Assembly (NCBI GenBank): GCA_002347725.1 | Contig: DDXA01000003.1 | Span: 124,001 to 188,000, forward strand | Source: Actinobacteria bacterium UBA2272 | GTDB lineage: Bacteria > Actinomycetota > Coriobacteriia > Anaerosomatales > Anaerosomataceae | Length of the DNA stretch: 64,000 bases | Reading direction: 5' to 3' | Part shown: piece by piece, positions 17,901-27,265 of the stretch | Position numbering within the stretch: position 1 is the stretch's first letter | How the letters are laid out: every line of letters begins with the position of its first letter | Notes under the pieces: generated by a model | Database searches by the model: none | What the model was told of the DNA's origin: nothing | Seen by the model: the letters and a program-made list of their open reading frames with translations, nothing else | Translations under genes and position numbers: made by a program

Positions 17901-20900
17901 ATGCGACCACCGCCGTCGCTACGAATCGTCGCGTATCTGATAGCGCTGACGGCTGCCCTGGGTTCTCAGGGCGTGGCGGCGGCGCTCAGCCCGCACGGCG
18001 AGTTCGGCCCGGACACGGCGCGGTGCGCCCTGTGCCACGTTCCACACGAGGCCGACGGTCCTTCTCAAACGGTTGCTGAGACCGAGCGCGCCCTGTGTCT
18101 GTCGTGCCATGACGGCTCAGGCAGTACGGTCGACATCTGGCGTGAGTTCAACGAGGGTACGGGTTCGTCACACCCTGTCGAGTCTGACGTTCTGCGGTGC
18201 GGTTCGTGCCACACCCCACACCAGGGTCCCGCCGAGGGCAATCCGAGTTCGCTTCGTCCGGGTGAGACAACCGCGACCGCGGGCATCGCGGTGTGTGCGG
18301 CGTGTCACGGTTCGGGATCAGGCCTGGCGGGGGGCGACCTGGCCGGCCCGATCGCGGAGACACCGCACGCGGAGGTCGCCCCGTCGGACAGCCCTGCTGC
18401 TATCGGCTGTCGCGGCTGCCATGCGCCGCACGCCTCGGCCAATGCGAGTCTCATCCGAACACAGGTCCGATCGTCTGTTGGCGAGTCGGTGTCCGTGAGC
18501 GGCGAGCCGAGTCTGTGCCTGGCATGCCACCAAAGCAGTGCGAGCCTCTACAGCGGCGGCGTGGTTGCGGCCGCCCAGCTGCATACCACCGTCACGTCGT
18601 CCACGCGGGCCCTGAGTTCGTGGCCGGGATCTGTCGGCGAGCCCGGCGGCTGCGACGGGTGTCACGAGCCTCATGGCGCGGGTTCTGGTGAGCAGTACAC
18701 GCGTGTGGCGGGCGACGAGCTGTGCGAGTCGTGTCACGCAGCGGCCACGCTGACCTATCCGGTCGACTACTCGTACCGCGGTGATGCCACATTCTCATCG
18801 TCTGGACACGACGACATCGTCGGTCCCGCGATCGAGTACCTGACCGTTGTTGCTGACGGAGCTGAGTTCTCGGCATGGGCGAGCGCGGCGGTCCCGACCC
18901 CATCTGAGCCGGGGACCCCGGTCTCGCCGGATGAGATCGGCAAGCTGGCGCTGCGCGATGGGGAGCGTTTGATAACTGCGCTACAGACGGTGGACGGCAG
19001 CTACGACCACCAGATGTACCGGTTCAGCATGCCGGTTGTGAAGTCCGACGTGATCTCCGTTCGGGTGCATTGGGAGGGATACGGCGAGGAGGCTCCCGGC
19101 TTCCCGGTCGTGATCTCCGTATGGGTTCCTGCCACTGACTCGTGGGAGCAGGTCTCGAGCGCACAGATGGTGAACCAGTCCGTGGTCAACCTGCCGCTGC
19201 GCCCGGCTGACCACATAGCCGATGACGGTTCGGTCTACCTGATGGCCAAGGCGCGGTACTCGTTCGACCAGAATGTGATCTCGGGTCCCACGGTCACCGC
19301 GCTCAGCGGCACCAGCGCTCGCGTGGACTGGGTCACGTCCGGACTGGCCGATAGCTGGGTCGACTACGGGCCTACCGCGGCGTACGGTTCGACGGTGGGT
19401 TCGGCCACCCGGACGCAGAGTCACTCCGTCACGGTGACCGGCCTGTCTCCGGGCGTCTGGCACTTCCGTGTACGTTCGGTCGCTGCTGACGGCGGCACCT
19501 ACGTATCTGCCGACATCGAGCAGGGCATCCCGGGCCCGACGCGCACCGCCGAGATCGACTACGCGTGGATGGGCACCGATCCCACCGTCACGCTGCAGTG
19601 GGCGGCCCCGGCGCTGGCGCCGGGTGGTCCGTTCGAGATGAGGATGCACCTGCAGAAGGACGGCGTGTCGTACGTGACCACAGGGTGGCAGGCTGTGACC
19701 AGCTACAGCGCGGTCATGGGTCTTGGCTCGTATACGTGGAGGGTGGAGGCGAGAGATGCGGCCGGGCGCTGGTACGGCTACTCGCCATGGGACACGTTCT
19801 TCATTTACGACAACACCGGGACGTGCCCCTACTTGTACACCTGGGATGGCGAGGAGTACGCGTTCGAGGCCGATCTGTACGGTCCTGGCAAGCTCGGGTT
19901 GAAGACGAAGACCGGCTTTGCGCGGCCCACGCCCGATGACGTCTACGTCCTGGCAAACGAGCCCGCGACCAAGGACGGATTCTTCGATCTGAGGCTCGTG
20001 GAGGAGCGGTTCGAGGCGGACTATCTCGATGAACTCAAGCTCTACACCGTGGACGTGCCCGATAACCGGGATGTGTACGCCGAGAAGCGGGAGGCCGGGG
20101 GCGCGTCGTTCTCGGGTGTGGACAGCGTCTTGCACACGGTCTCTACGAGCCTGGCCACACCGCTCGCGGCGGTCCATGTGGAGACCGGAGATGACGTGAG
20201 GTCGCTCATCGCGGCAGATGACGAATCCTACGTCGTGCTGAGCAAGGACCGCAACACCGACTTCGACTACCAGACCATCGAACTCGACCTCGGCGATCTC
20301 ACCGGTGCGCCGCAGGTGAAGCTCGTCATGGACGCGGTTTCAATGTATCCCTCCAACGCCGAGGGCGCAGCGCGTGCTGCGACGTTCGGTCCGCGGACGA
20401 AGCTCGAAGTGCAGGATGCAGACGGCACATGGGTCACCGTTGCGGCGGCTTCGGGAGCGCTGCCCAAGGCGCCGGAGTTCAGCCGTCCGTTCGTGTTCGA
20501 TATCTCCAACATATGGGCGAGTGACGGCCGTAAGGTGCGTCTCACGTTCCTGTTCAAGACGTACGTGGACTGGATCGCCGTGGACACCACCGCCGACCTG
20601 CCGGTGACTGTGACGGAGGTGCCGCTTGTCTCGGCCGACTTGAGCGTCCGCGGGTTCAGTGCCCAGTCGTCCACCGACGAGATCTACGAGTACGTCTACG
20701 CGGAGAACACCGGCCGCACCGCGTATCTGCCCGGCAACTACACGAAGCTTGGCGTGGTCACCGAGCTGCTGGAGGAGACGGACGACCGGTTCGTGGTCTA
20801 TGGCGGTGGCGACGAGATCGCACTGTCTTTCCAGCCGCCAATGCCGGCCGCCCCCGGCGTGACCCGCCGCTACGCGGTTCATACCAACGGCTACTACAAG

Positions 20901-23900
20901 GACCTGAAGTCCGACACCGAGCACGTGGTAGACCCTCTGCCGTTTGCGGCGATGAGCAACTATCCGTACGGCAGCGACGAGAGTTACCCGACCGATGAGG
21001 TGCACACACGATACGTGGCCGAGTGGAACACCCGATTCGAAGGCCAGCTCTCCGAGGAGATCACGGTCTCCGAAGCGGTCGCGCCCGGTGTCTGGGATCG
21101 TTTCGTCGGAGCACTCGGCTCGTTTGCGCAGTGGGTCGTCGGGGTCGTCTCGCCCGACGTGAAGGTCCTCGCCGCAGGCGGCGACTCCCCGGACGCCGCG
21201 TTTGTGCACCGGTCGTTGAACACCGACATCGTTGCGCTCGAGGTGACCACCAGCGGCGATGCGCCGGAAGGCCAGTGTGCCGCGTGCCACGCGCCCCACG
21301 GGGCGATGGAGTCCGGCGTGCTTCTGACGGGCGGTCGTGCCGCATCGGATGGCAGGACGTGCACCGGCAGCGGTGGAGGCGCATGTCACTCAAGCCCGGC
21401 CAACTCCGCCTCAGGTGTCAACATCCACACCGCGTTCACAGCCGGAGTCGATGCTCGCTACCGGCACGACGTGATGCCCGCCGATCAGCTGGCCACGGGC
21501 GGTCGTACTGCGTGCGCCGACTGCCACAATCCGCACCGGGATAACGAGACGGTGCGGTACGCGGACCCCGACGATGTCTCATCGACTGTCGCGTCAGGGC
21601 TCGAGTCTCTGGTCGCCAGCGACGGTGCGCTGTTCTTGCTCGTGGGCGCCGACCACGACGGTGGCCCGCCCGTGATCTCCTCGATCAATCTCGTGGCAAC
21701 GGTGCCGACCAACACATCACCGACCGTGACCTGGACCACCAACGAGCGGTCGACATCGTGGATCGACTGGGGCACGACCACCGAGTACGAGCTCGGTAAC
21801 GAGTCCGTCGGCACCCCGTTCGGCAACGACACGCCCGTCACGTCGCACTCGGTGCCGATGAGTGGACTCGAGATCGGGACGCTGTACCACTACCGGGTGC
21901 GCAGCGCTGACGCGCTCGGAAACAGCGCTACGTCGGCCGATCGTCTGTACAAGGCCGTGAACGCTCCGCCGCCCCCGGTGATGAATGCGATCCCCGACCA
22001 GGTCGGACCGGGAAGCGGCCCGATCCTCGTTACCGTCTCGAGTTCAGCGGTGAGCGCGCCTGACGGCAACCCGGTGCAGTACCAGTATCAGATACTCGGC
22101 GGCACCTCTTCTGCGTGGATGTCGAGTCCCTCGGGTAGCCTGTACTTCTACGACGGGACCTTCCAGGTGCGCGTTCGGGCACGCGACTCCGTGTGGACGT
22201 ACGCGGTCTCTGACTGGTCGGCGCCCGTCTCGTTCACCGTGACCAACGCGCCCGACTCAGGCTCCTGTCCGTTCCTGTTCACCTGGGACGGCGCGAAGTT
22301 CGTGTTCGAGGCGGACCTGTTCGGCTCGGGCAAGCTGGCCACCCGGACGAAGACCGGCTATCTGCCGCCGGTGCCGCAGGACCCGTATCTGCTCGAGACG
22401 AAGCCGGCGCTCATCGACGGCTCGTACGAGTTCCGGCTCGTCGAAGAGCGGTACGAGACCGACTACCTCGACGAACTCAGGCTCCACACGATCGACGTTC
22501 CCGACGGATATGATGTCTACGCCGAGAAGTACCAGGCCGGAGGTGGTGCGTATACCGGCCTTGCGGACGCGCTTCACACGGTGAGGCTGCCGCTGGGCAG
22601 CGCGCTCGGCGCGACGCATGTGCAGACGGGCGAGGACGTCACCGGTCGGCTGGCGGCGCGCGACGGCGACCGTTTGGTGCTGAACGAGGACCGTAACGAG
22701 GGTTTCGAGTATCAGACGATCGAGCTGGATCTTGGGGACATCGCAGGTGCCCCGCGGACCACGCTCGTGATGGACGCTATCAGCCTGTTCCCGACGACGG
22801 ACGAGGGCGCGGTGCAGGCGTCCAGGTTCGGCGCCCGTACCAGGATCGAGGTGCAGGACGCTTCCGGCGCGTGGGTCCAGGTGCCCGCAGGCACCATGAT
22901 GCTGCCCAAGCCGCCGGAGTTCAGCAGGCCGTATGCATTCGATGTCTCGAACATATGGCTCAGTGATAGCCGACGGGTGCGCATGACGTTCCTGTTCAAG
23001 ACCCTCGTCGACTGGATCGCCGTGGATACATCCCAGCCGGTTGCGGTCAGCATCGGCGAAGTGCCGCTCATCTCGGCGGAACTCCGGGTCAAGGGGATGG
23101 ACCTCAAGGAGGGCACTCCCGAGGTCTACGAGTACGTGTACGGTGAGCCTAACGATCGCACTGCGTACTTCGAGGGCTACCACACCAGGTTCGGTGAGGT
23201 GGCGCCTCTGCTCGAGCAGACGGACGACCGGTTCGTCATCTTCGGCGGAGGCGACGAACTCGCGCTGCGATTCGACGCCGAGGCCGAGCGTGATGTGTCC
23301 GGGGGCTTCTCGCGGCGCTACCTGATGTTCACTCAGGGCTACTACAAGGACGCGAAGGTCGGCTTGAGCGAGACTGTCGAACCGTTGCCGTTCGGCGACA
23401 TGAGCACCTATCCGTATCCTGAGACCGAGCAGTATCCCGGCGATGAACTCCACGAGACCTACCGTGCCGAGTGGAACACTCGGTACGAGGCCGGCGTCTA
23501 TGACGCATCCGCTGCGCGCGTGACGGATTCGTCGACCCCCGGTGAGATCGCGTGGCGCGTCTACCACACCGATGTGTGGGCCGCGGGCGCGGTCGTGGGC
23601 CCGGACGTCTACTCGATCGACACCGATCACGTGCTCGTCGCAGCGGAGGCTCACGACGGCACCGTGACCACGGTCGGGCCCACCGCGGGATGGGAGAGTC
23701 AGAGTGCGGCCACGTCGTTACCCACGCCTGCCTCACCGGGCGATCCTGTTGACGCGGCCGTGTTGGCCGCGATCTCGGCGGACGACTCGGTGTACTGGTC
23801 GACAGACCTTGCGACGGCGGATCGCAGCTGGAACTGGCAGGTCATCAGGTACGACCTCGGCGCCTCAGCTCTCACCGGCACCAAGGGACTGTCTTTGAGC

Positions 23901-24554
23901 TGGAACGGTCACGGCGAGCCCACAACGACCTACAACACCGCCGTGTACGTATGGAGCCCCGTTGCGAAGTCGTGGACGCTTCTCAGGAGGGCGGACATGC
24001 CCACGGACAGGACGGTGGGAACGAGCGGCCAGGCCGTCGCCTCGACCTTCTGCCTGCGGTGCCACGATGGCACGCCTCCCGAGGGCGTCGTCTTCCCGGC
24101 GGGCGTCCTGAACGTCGGGCCGTCGTGGACGAACGTGACGACCGGTGACTTCCACGGTGCTCGCGCGGGCAGCGGCTTCGGCAGCACGCTCAAGAAGCCG
24201 TACGCGCGCGGACAGGGAGCGATCCCCTGCGTGACCTGCCACGACACGCACGGGACGGGGAGCCTGTACCACTTCCCGTCGGGCGTCAACGGATCGGCCG
24301 TTCCTGTGATCACCACCGGCAACTGGACCGCTCTGTGCTCCTCGTGTCACGAAGGCACGGTGCGCTCGATGCACGAGGGATGCGCCACCGCGTGTCACTA
24401 CGGCGAGGTGGACCACTACGACGACATCACGTATCTGCTGCCGAACGAGTCGAGCAGCTGCGCGAGTTGCCACAGACACGGGACCGCGTGGACCCATCCG
24501 ACCAACGCCTGCGGGCACTGTCACATCAGCCTCACGTACGCCCGGACGATGTAG
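17901..24554 (+). CDS. Giant secreted multiheme c-type cytochrome with duplicated beta modules
   Basis: A 2217-residue protein with an N-terminal signal peptide (hydrophobic core about 10-28) and 15 CXXCH heme motifs in three groups: eight at 42-279, two at 1126-1209, five at 2051-2208. Two spaced variants occur, CX7CH at 1154 and CX3CH at 2161. Between groups lie fibronectin III/PAP-like domains (about 459-543 and 1255-1352) and two similar ~410-residue modules (641-1049, 1455-1865), each opening CP[YF]L[YF]TWDG. A shorter module near 332-451 recurs near 1940-2037. No C-terminal anchor or sorting motif is visible. ATG 17901 is preferred to GTG 17898 for GGAG spacing. Likely role: extracellular electron transfer, inferred from heme content. 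Confidence 0.9.
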   Translation: MRPPPSLRIVAYLIALTAALGSQGVAAALSPHGEFGPDTARCALCHVPHEADGPSQTVAETERALCLSCHDGSGSTVDIWREFNEGTGSSHPVESDVLRCGSCHTPHQGPAEGNPSSLRPGETTATAGIAVCAACHGSGSGLAGGDLAGPIAETPHAEVAPSDSPAAIGCRGCHAPHASANASLIRTQVRSSVGESVSVSGEPSLCLACHQSSASLYSGGVVAAAQLHTTVTSSTRALSSWPGSVGEPGGCDGCHEPHGAGSGEQYTRVAGDELCESCHAAATLTYPVDYSYRGDATFSSSGHDDIVGPAIEYLTVVADGAEFSAWASAAVPTPSEPGTPVSPDEIGKLALRDGERLITALQTVDGSYDHQMYRFSMPVVKSDVISVRVHWEGYGEEAPGFPVVISVWVPATDSWEQVSSAQMVNQSVVNLPLRPADHIADDGSVYLMAKARYSFDQNVISGPTVTALSGTSARVDWVTSGLADSWVDYGPTAAYGSTVGSATRTQSHSVTVTGLSPGVWHFRVRSVAADGGTYVSADIEQGIPGPTRTAEIDYAWMGTDPTVTLQWAAPALAPGGPFEMRMHLQKDGVSYVTTGWQAVTSYSAVMGLGSYTWRVEARDAAGRWYGYSPWDTFFIYDNTGTCPYLYTWDGEEYAFEADLYGPGKLGLKTKTGFARPTPDDVYVLANEPATKDGFFDLRLVEERFEADYLDELKLYTVDVPDNRDVYAEKREAGGASFSGVDSVLHTVSTSLATPLAAVHVETGDDVRSLIAADDESYVVLSKDRNTDFDYQTIELDLGDLTGAPQVKLVMDAVSMYPSNAEGAARAATFGPRTKLEVQDADGTWVTVAAASGALPKAPEFSRPFVFDISNIWASDGRKVRLTFLFKTYVDWIAVDTTADLPVTVTEVPLVSADLSVRGFSAQSSTDEIYEYVYAENTGRTAYLPGNYTKLGVVTELLEETDDRFVVYGGGDEIALSFQPPMPAAPGVTRRYAVHTNGYYKDLKSDTEHVVDPLPFAAMSNYPYGSDESYPTDEVHTRYVAEWNTRFEGQLSEEITVSEAVAPGVWDRFVGALGSFAQWVVGVVSPDVKVLAAGGDSPDAAFVHRSLNTDIVALEVTTSGDAPEGQCAACHAPHGAMESGVLLTGGRAASDGRTCTGSGGGACHSSPANSASGVNIHTAFTAGVDARYRHDVMPADQLATGGRTACADCHNPHRDNETVRYADPDDVSSTVASGLESLVASDGALFLLVGADHDGGPPVISSINLVATVPTNTSPTVTWTTNERSTSWIDWGTTTEYELGNESVGTPFGNDTPVTSHSVPMSGLEIGTLYHYRVRSADALGNSATSADRLYKAVNAPPPPVMNAIPDQVGPGSGPILVTVSSSAVSAPDGNPVQYQYQILGGTSSAWMSSPSGSLYFYDGTFQVRVRARDSVWTYAVSDWSAPVSFTVTNAPDSGSCPFLFTWDGAKFVFEADLFGSGKLATRTKTGYLPPVPQDPYLLETKPALIDGSYEFRLVEERYETDYLDELRLHTIDVPDGYDVYAEKYQAGGGAYTGLADALHTVRLPLGSALGATHVQTGEDVTGRLAARDGDRLVLNEDRNEGFEYQTIELDLGDIAGAPRTTLVMDAISLFPTTDEGAVQASRFGARTRIEVQDASGAWVQVPAGTMMLPKPPEFSRPYAFDVSNIWLSDSRRVRMTFLFKTLVDWIAVDTSQPVAVSIGEVPLISAELRVKGMDLKEGTPEVYEYVYGEPNDRTAYFEGYHTRFGEVAPLLEQTDDRFVIFGGGDELALRFDAEAERDVSGGFSRRYLMFTQGYYKDAKVGLSETVEPLPFGDMSTYPYPETEQYPGDELHETYRAEWNTRYEAGVYDASAARVTDSSTPGEIAWRVYHTDVWAAGAVVGPDVYSIDTDHVLVAAEAHDGTVTTVGPTAGWESQSAATSLPTPASPGDPVDAAVLAAISADDSVYWSTDLATADRSWNWQVIRYDLGASALTGTKGLSLSWNGHGEPTTTYNTAVYVWSPVAKSWTLLRRADMPTDRTVGTSGQAVASTFCLRCHDGTPPEGVVFPAGVLNVGPSWTNVTTGDFHGARAGSGFGSTLKKPYARGQGAIPCVTCHDTHGTGSLYHFPSGVNGSAVPVITTGNWTALCSSCHEGTVRSMHEGCATACHYGEVDHYDDITYLLPNESSSCASCHRHGTAWTHPTNACGHCHISLTYARTM
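19821..21047 (+). repeat. Module R1 of the cytochrome (first ~410-residue copy)
   Basis: Residues 641-1049. It shares many blocks in the same order with R2: a CPYLYTWDG opening, FEADLYGPGKL, LVEERFEADYLDEL, YQTIELDLGDL, EFSRPFVFDISNIW, LTFLFKTYVDWIAVDT, GYYKDLK and AEWNTRFE. The domain is not one I can name. Confidence 0.85.
22263..23497 (+). repeat. Module R2 of the cytochrome (second ~410-residue copy)
   Basis: Residues 1455-1865. Colinear with R1: CPFLFTWDG, FEADLFGSGKL, LVEERYETDYLDEL, YQTIELDLGDI, EFSRPYAFDVSNIW, MTFLFKTLVDWIAVDT, GYYKDAK and AEWNTRYE. Similarity is spread over the whole length, so the module arose by internal duplication and then diverged. Confidence 0.85.
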
Positions 24555-24555
24555 G

Positions 24556-24580
24556 GTCCGGGCGGCCGGCGGCGCCGGAC
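24556..24580 (+). terminator. Weak hairpin after the cytochrome gene
   Basis: GTCCGG (24556-24561) pairs with CCGGAC (24575-24580) around a GC-rich loop, 2 bp after the cytochrome stop. The stem is only 6 bp and there is no T-tract, so terminator function is uncertain. A -10-like TACAAT (24588-24593) follows and may belong to leuS. Confidence 0.3.
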
Positions 24581-24629
24581 GTTCCGCTACAATAGGGCGC
24601 ACGTTCGTAAGCGAGGTGCGGAGGCCCGC

Positions 24630-27158
24630 GTGACCCGTCAGTACGACCCGAGTTCCATAGAGGAGAAGTGGCAGTCCACATGGGATGCCGAGGGGCTGTA
24701 CTCGGTCACCGAGGACGCCGAGCGGCCCAAGAAGTACGTGCTCGAGATGTTCCCGTACCCGTCGGGCGACATCCACATGGGCCATGTGCGCAACTACTCC
24801 ATCGGCGACGTGGTCGCCCGCTTCTCGGCGATGCGCGGCTACAGCGTGTTGCATCCGATCGGCTGGGATGCGTTCGGGCTGCCGGCGGAGAACGCCGCCA
24901 TCAAGAGCAACACCCACCCGGCAACCTGGACGTACAAGAACATCGAGACGCAGGCCGCCTCGTTCCGCCGGATGGGCTTCAGCTACGATCCCGAGCGCAT
25001 GGTGCGTTCGTGTGACGTGGACTACTACCGCTGGGGCCAGTGGATCTTCCTGAAGTTCTGGGAGCGGGGACTCGTCGAGCGGAAGAGCTCGCCCGTGAAC
25101 TGGTGCCCGTCGTGCAAGACGGTTCTGGCCAACGAGCAGGTCATCGGCGATGGCGTCTGCTGGCGATGCAAGAGCGTCGTGACCAAGCGCGAGTTGGAGC
25201 AGTGGTACCACAAGATCACCGAGTACGCCCAGGAGCTCCTCGACGACCTCGACACGCTTCCCGGTTGGCCCGAGCGCGTCAAGACGATGCAGGCCAACTG
25301 GATCGGCCGCTCGGAAGGCGCCGAGGTGGACTTCACGCTGTGTGATGCCCAGGGTGCACCCTCCGAGACGACGATCACCGTATTCACCACACGTCCGGAC
25401 ACGCTGTTCGGCTGTTCGTTCTTCTTACTCGCTCCCGAGCACCCGCTCGTCGGCGAGCTGACCGACGGAACCACGTACGCAGCCGACGTGCAGAAGGTCG
25501 TGGCCGCCGCCGCGCGAGAGACCGCGGTCGAGCGCGCGAGCGGTGAGGCCGAGAAGGTAGGCGCGTTCACCGGCCGGTATGTGGTGAACCCGGTCAACGG
25601 CGAGAAGGTTCCGGTGTGGGTGAGCAACTACGTGCTCATGGAGTACGGGACCGGCGCCGTCATGGCGGTTCCCTGCGGCGATCAGCGCGACTTCGAGTTC
25701 GCACGCACGTACGGGTTACCGATACCGCCCGTCGTGGTGCCCGAAGACGATCCGATGCTCGCCGAGGTACGCGATGCGCGCGAACGCGTGCGCTCCGATG
25801 TGCCCTGGGCCGAGGCCTACGACGGCCCCGGCATCATGGTGCAGTCCGGCGAGTTCACCGGTATGCCCGGAGGCAAGGCGAGCGAGGGCATGCGCGCGGT
25901 GACCGAGTGGCTGGCCGAGCGAGGTCGGGGCCGCTTCTCGATCAACTTCCGGCTGCGCGACTGGCTCATCAGCCGTCAGCGCTACTGGGGCAACCCGATC
26001 CCGGCGGTCCACTGTCCCGCGTGCGGACTGGTGCCGGTGCCGGAGGCCGAGTTACCCGTGGTGCTGCCGATGGAGGTCGATATCACCAAGGGCGAGACGC
26101 TTGCAGACCACCCCGAGTTCTACGAGACGGCGTGCCCGACGTGCGGGGGCGCAGCCAGGCGCGAGACCGACACTATGGATACGTTCACGTGCTCGAGCTG
26201 GTACTACTTCCGCTACTGCGACGCGCGCAACGGCGCGGCGCCGTTCTCCCGCGAGCGCGCGGACTACTGGATGCCGGTCGACCAGTACATCGGTGGCATC
26301 GAGCACGCCATCCTGCATCTGCTCTACTCCCGGTTCTTCACGAAGGTGTTCCGCGACATGGGCCTCACCTCGGCGGCCGAGCCGTTCACCAACCTCCTCA
26401 CGCAGGGCATGGTCAAGAAGGACGGCGAGACCATGTCCAAGTCTCGCGGCAACGTGGTCGCGCCCGAGGACATGGTCGCGCGATACGGCGCCGATGCGCT
26501 GCGCGCTTTCATCCTGTTCATGGCGCCCCCGGACAAGGATCTCGACTGGAACCAGGATGGCCTCGAGGGGATGTACCGCTTCCTGACGAGGCTGTGGCGC
26601 TACGTCACGGATGTGGCCTCGGCTCCCTCGGCCATCTCAGCGCAGGGCGATGCCGCGTCCAAGACGCTCCGGCGCGAGCAGCATCGCGTCATCGGCAAAG
26701 TGACCGACGATATCGAGCGGTTCGGTTTCAACACGGCACTCTCGGCGATGATGGAACTCCTGAACGCCGCCGGTGACTACCGCCGGACGGTCGATGGGAC
26801 CGCCCGGGACGGAGCGCTGGAGCGTGACGTCGCCGAGACCCTCGTGCTGCTGATCGCGCCATTCGCGCCTCATATGGCCGAGGAGCTATGGCGCGAGGCG
26901 CTCGGCCATGCGGGTTCGGTCCATCGGGAGAGCTGGCCGACGTTCGACGCGGCGCTCGCGGCAGCCGACGAGATCGAGATCGTGGTGCAGATCAACGGCA
27001 AGGTCCGAGGTCGGCTCGTGATCGCGGCCGACGCCTCGGAGGATGCCGTCCGGGAAGCCGCGCTCTCGGAGCCGAACGTCATCGAGCACCTTGCCGGTCT
27101 CACCGTGCGCAAGGTGGTCGTGGTGCCCGGTAGGCTCGTGAGCGTCGTCGCCGGCTGA
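24630..27158 (+). CDS. leuS: Leucyl-tRNA synthetase
   Basis: This 842-residue class I synthetase charges tRNA-Leu. Visible motifs are HMGH in the HIGH position (FPYPSGDIHMGHVRN), TTRPDTLFG in the editing domain, and TMSKSRGN for KMSKS. Two Cys pairs (CPSC...CWRC and CPAC...CPTC) could bind zinc. GTG 24630 follows GGAGG with good spacing. Length and domain order are normal. comEA follows after a 107-bp gap. Confidence 0.97.
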   Translation: MTRQYDPSSIEEKWQSTWDAEGLYSVTEDAERPKKYVLEMFPYPSGDIHMGHVRNYSIGDVVARFSAMRGYSVLHPIGWDAFGLPAENAAIKSNTHPATWTYKNIETQAASFRRMGFSYDPERMVRSCDVDYYRWGQWIFLKFWERGLVERKSSPVNWCPSCKTVLANEQVIGDGVCWRCKSVVTKRELEQWYHKITEYAQELLDDLDTLPGWPERVKTMQANWIGRSEGAEVDFTLCDAQGAPSETTITVFTTRPDTLFGCSFFLLAPEHPLVGELTDGTTYAADVQKVVAAAARETAVERASGEAEKVGAFTGRYVVNPVNGEKVPVWVSNYVLMEYGTGAVMAVPCGDQRDFEFARTYGLPIPPVVVPEDDPMLAEVRDARERVRSDVPWAEAYDGPGIMVQSGEFTGMPGGKASEGMRAVTEWLAERGRGRFSINFRLRDWLISRQRYWGNPIPAVHCPACGLVPVPEAELPVVLPMEVDITKGETLADHPEFYETACPTCGGAARRETDTMDTFTCSSWYYFRYCDARNGAAPFSRERADYWMPVDQYIGGIEHAILHLLYSRFFTKVFRDMGLTSAAEPFTNLLTQGMVKKDGETMSKSRGNVVAPEDMVARYGADALRAFILFMAPPDKDLDWNQDGLEGMYRFLTRLWRYVTDVASAPSAISAQGDAASKTLRREQHRVIGKVTDDIERFGFNTALSAMMELLNAAGDYRRTVDGTARDGALERDVAETLVLLIAPFAPHMAEELWREALGHAGSVHRESWPTFDAALAAADEIEIVVQINGKVRGRLVIAADASEDAVREAALSEPNVIEHLAGLTVRKVVVVPGRLVSVVAG

Positions 27159-27232
27159 CCGAGCCGGGTCAGCGCGCTCTCATAACCGGTTGGGCTGCTG
27201 TTAAGGCGGTCGGCCTACGCTGACGATCCGCG

Positions 27233-27264
27233 GACGCCCCTCGTCCCGAACAGGGAGGGGCGTC
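27233..27264 (+). promoter_or_regulatory. Hairpin covering the comEA ribosome-binding site
   Basis: GACGCCCC (27233-27240) pairs with GGGGCGTC (27257-27264), with an additional TCCC/GGGA inner stem (27244-27247 with 27253-27256). The right arm contains the purine-rich GGGAGGGG that serves comEA, whose GTG begins at 27266. It may control translation, or end the leuS transcript. Confidence 0.5.
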
Positions 27265-27265
27265 T

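Noticed and set aside
24555..24629. T-box or other riboswitch before leuS
   Set aside because: The gap is 75 bp and holds only a weak GC hairpin and a -10-like hexamer.
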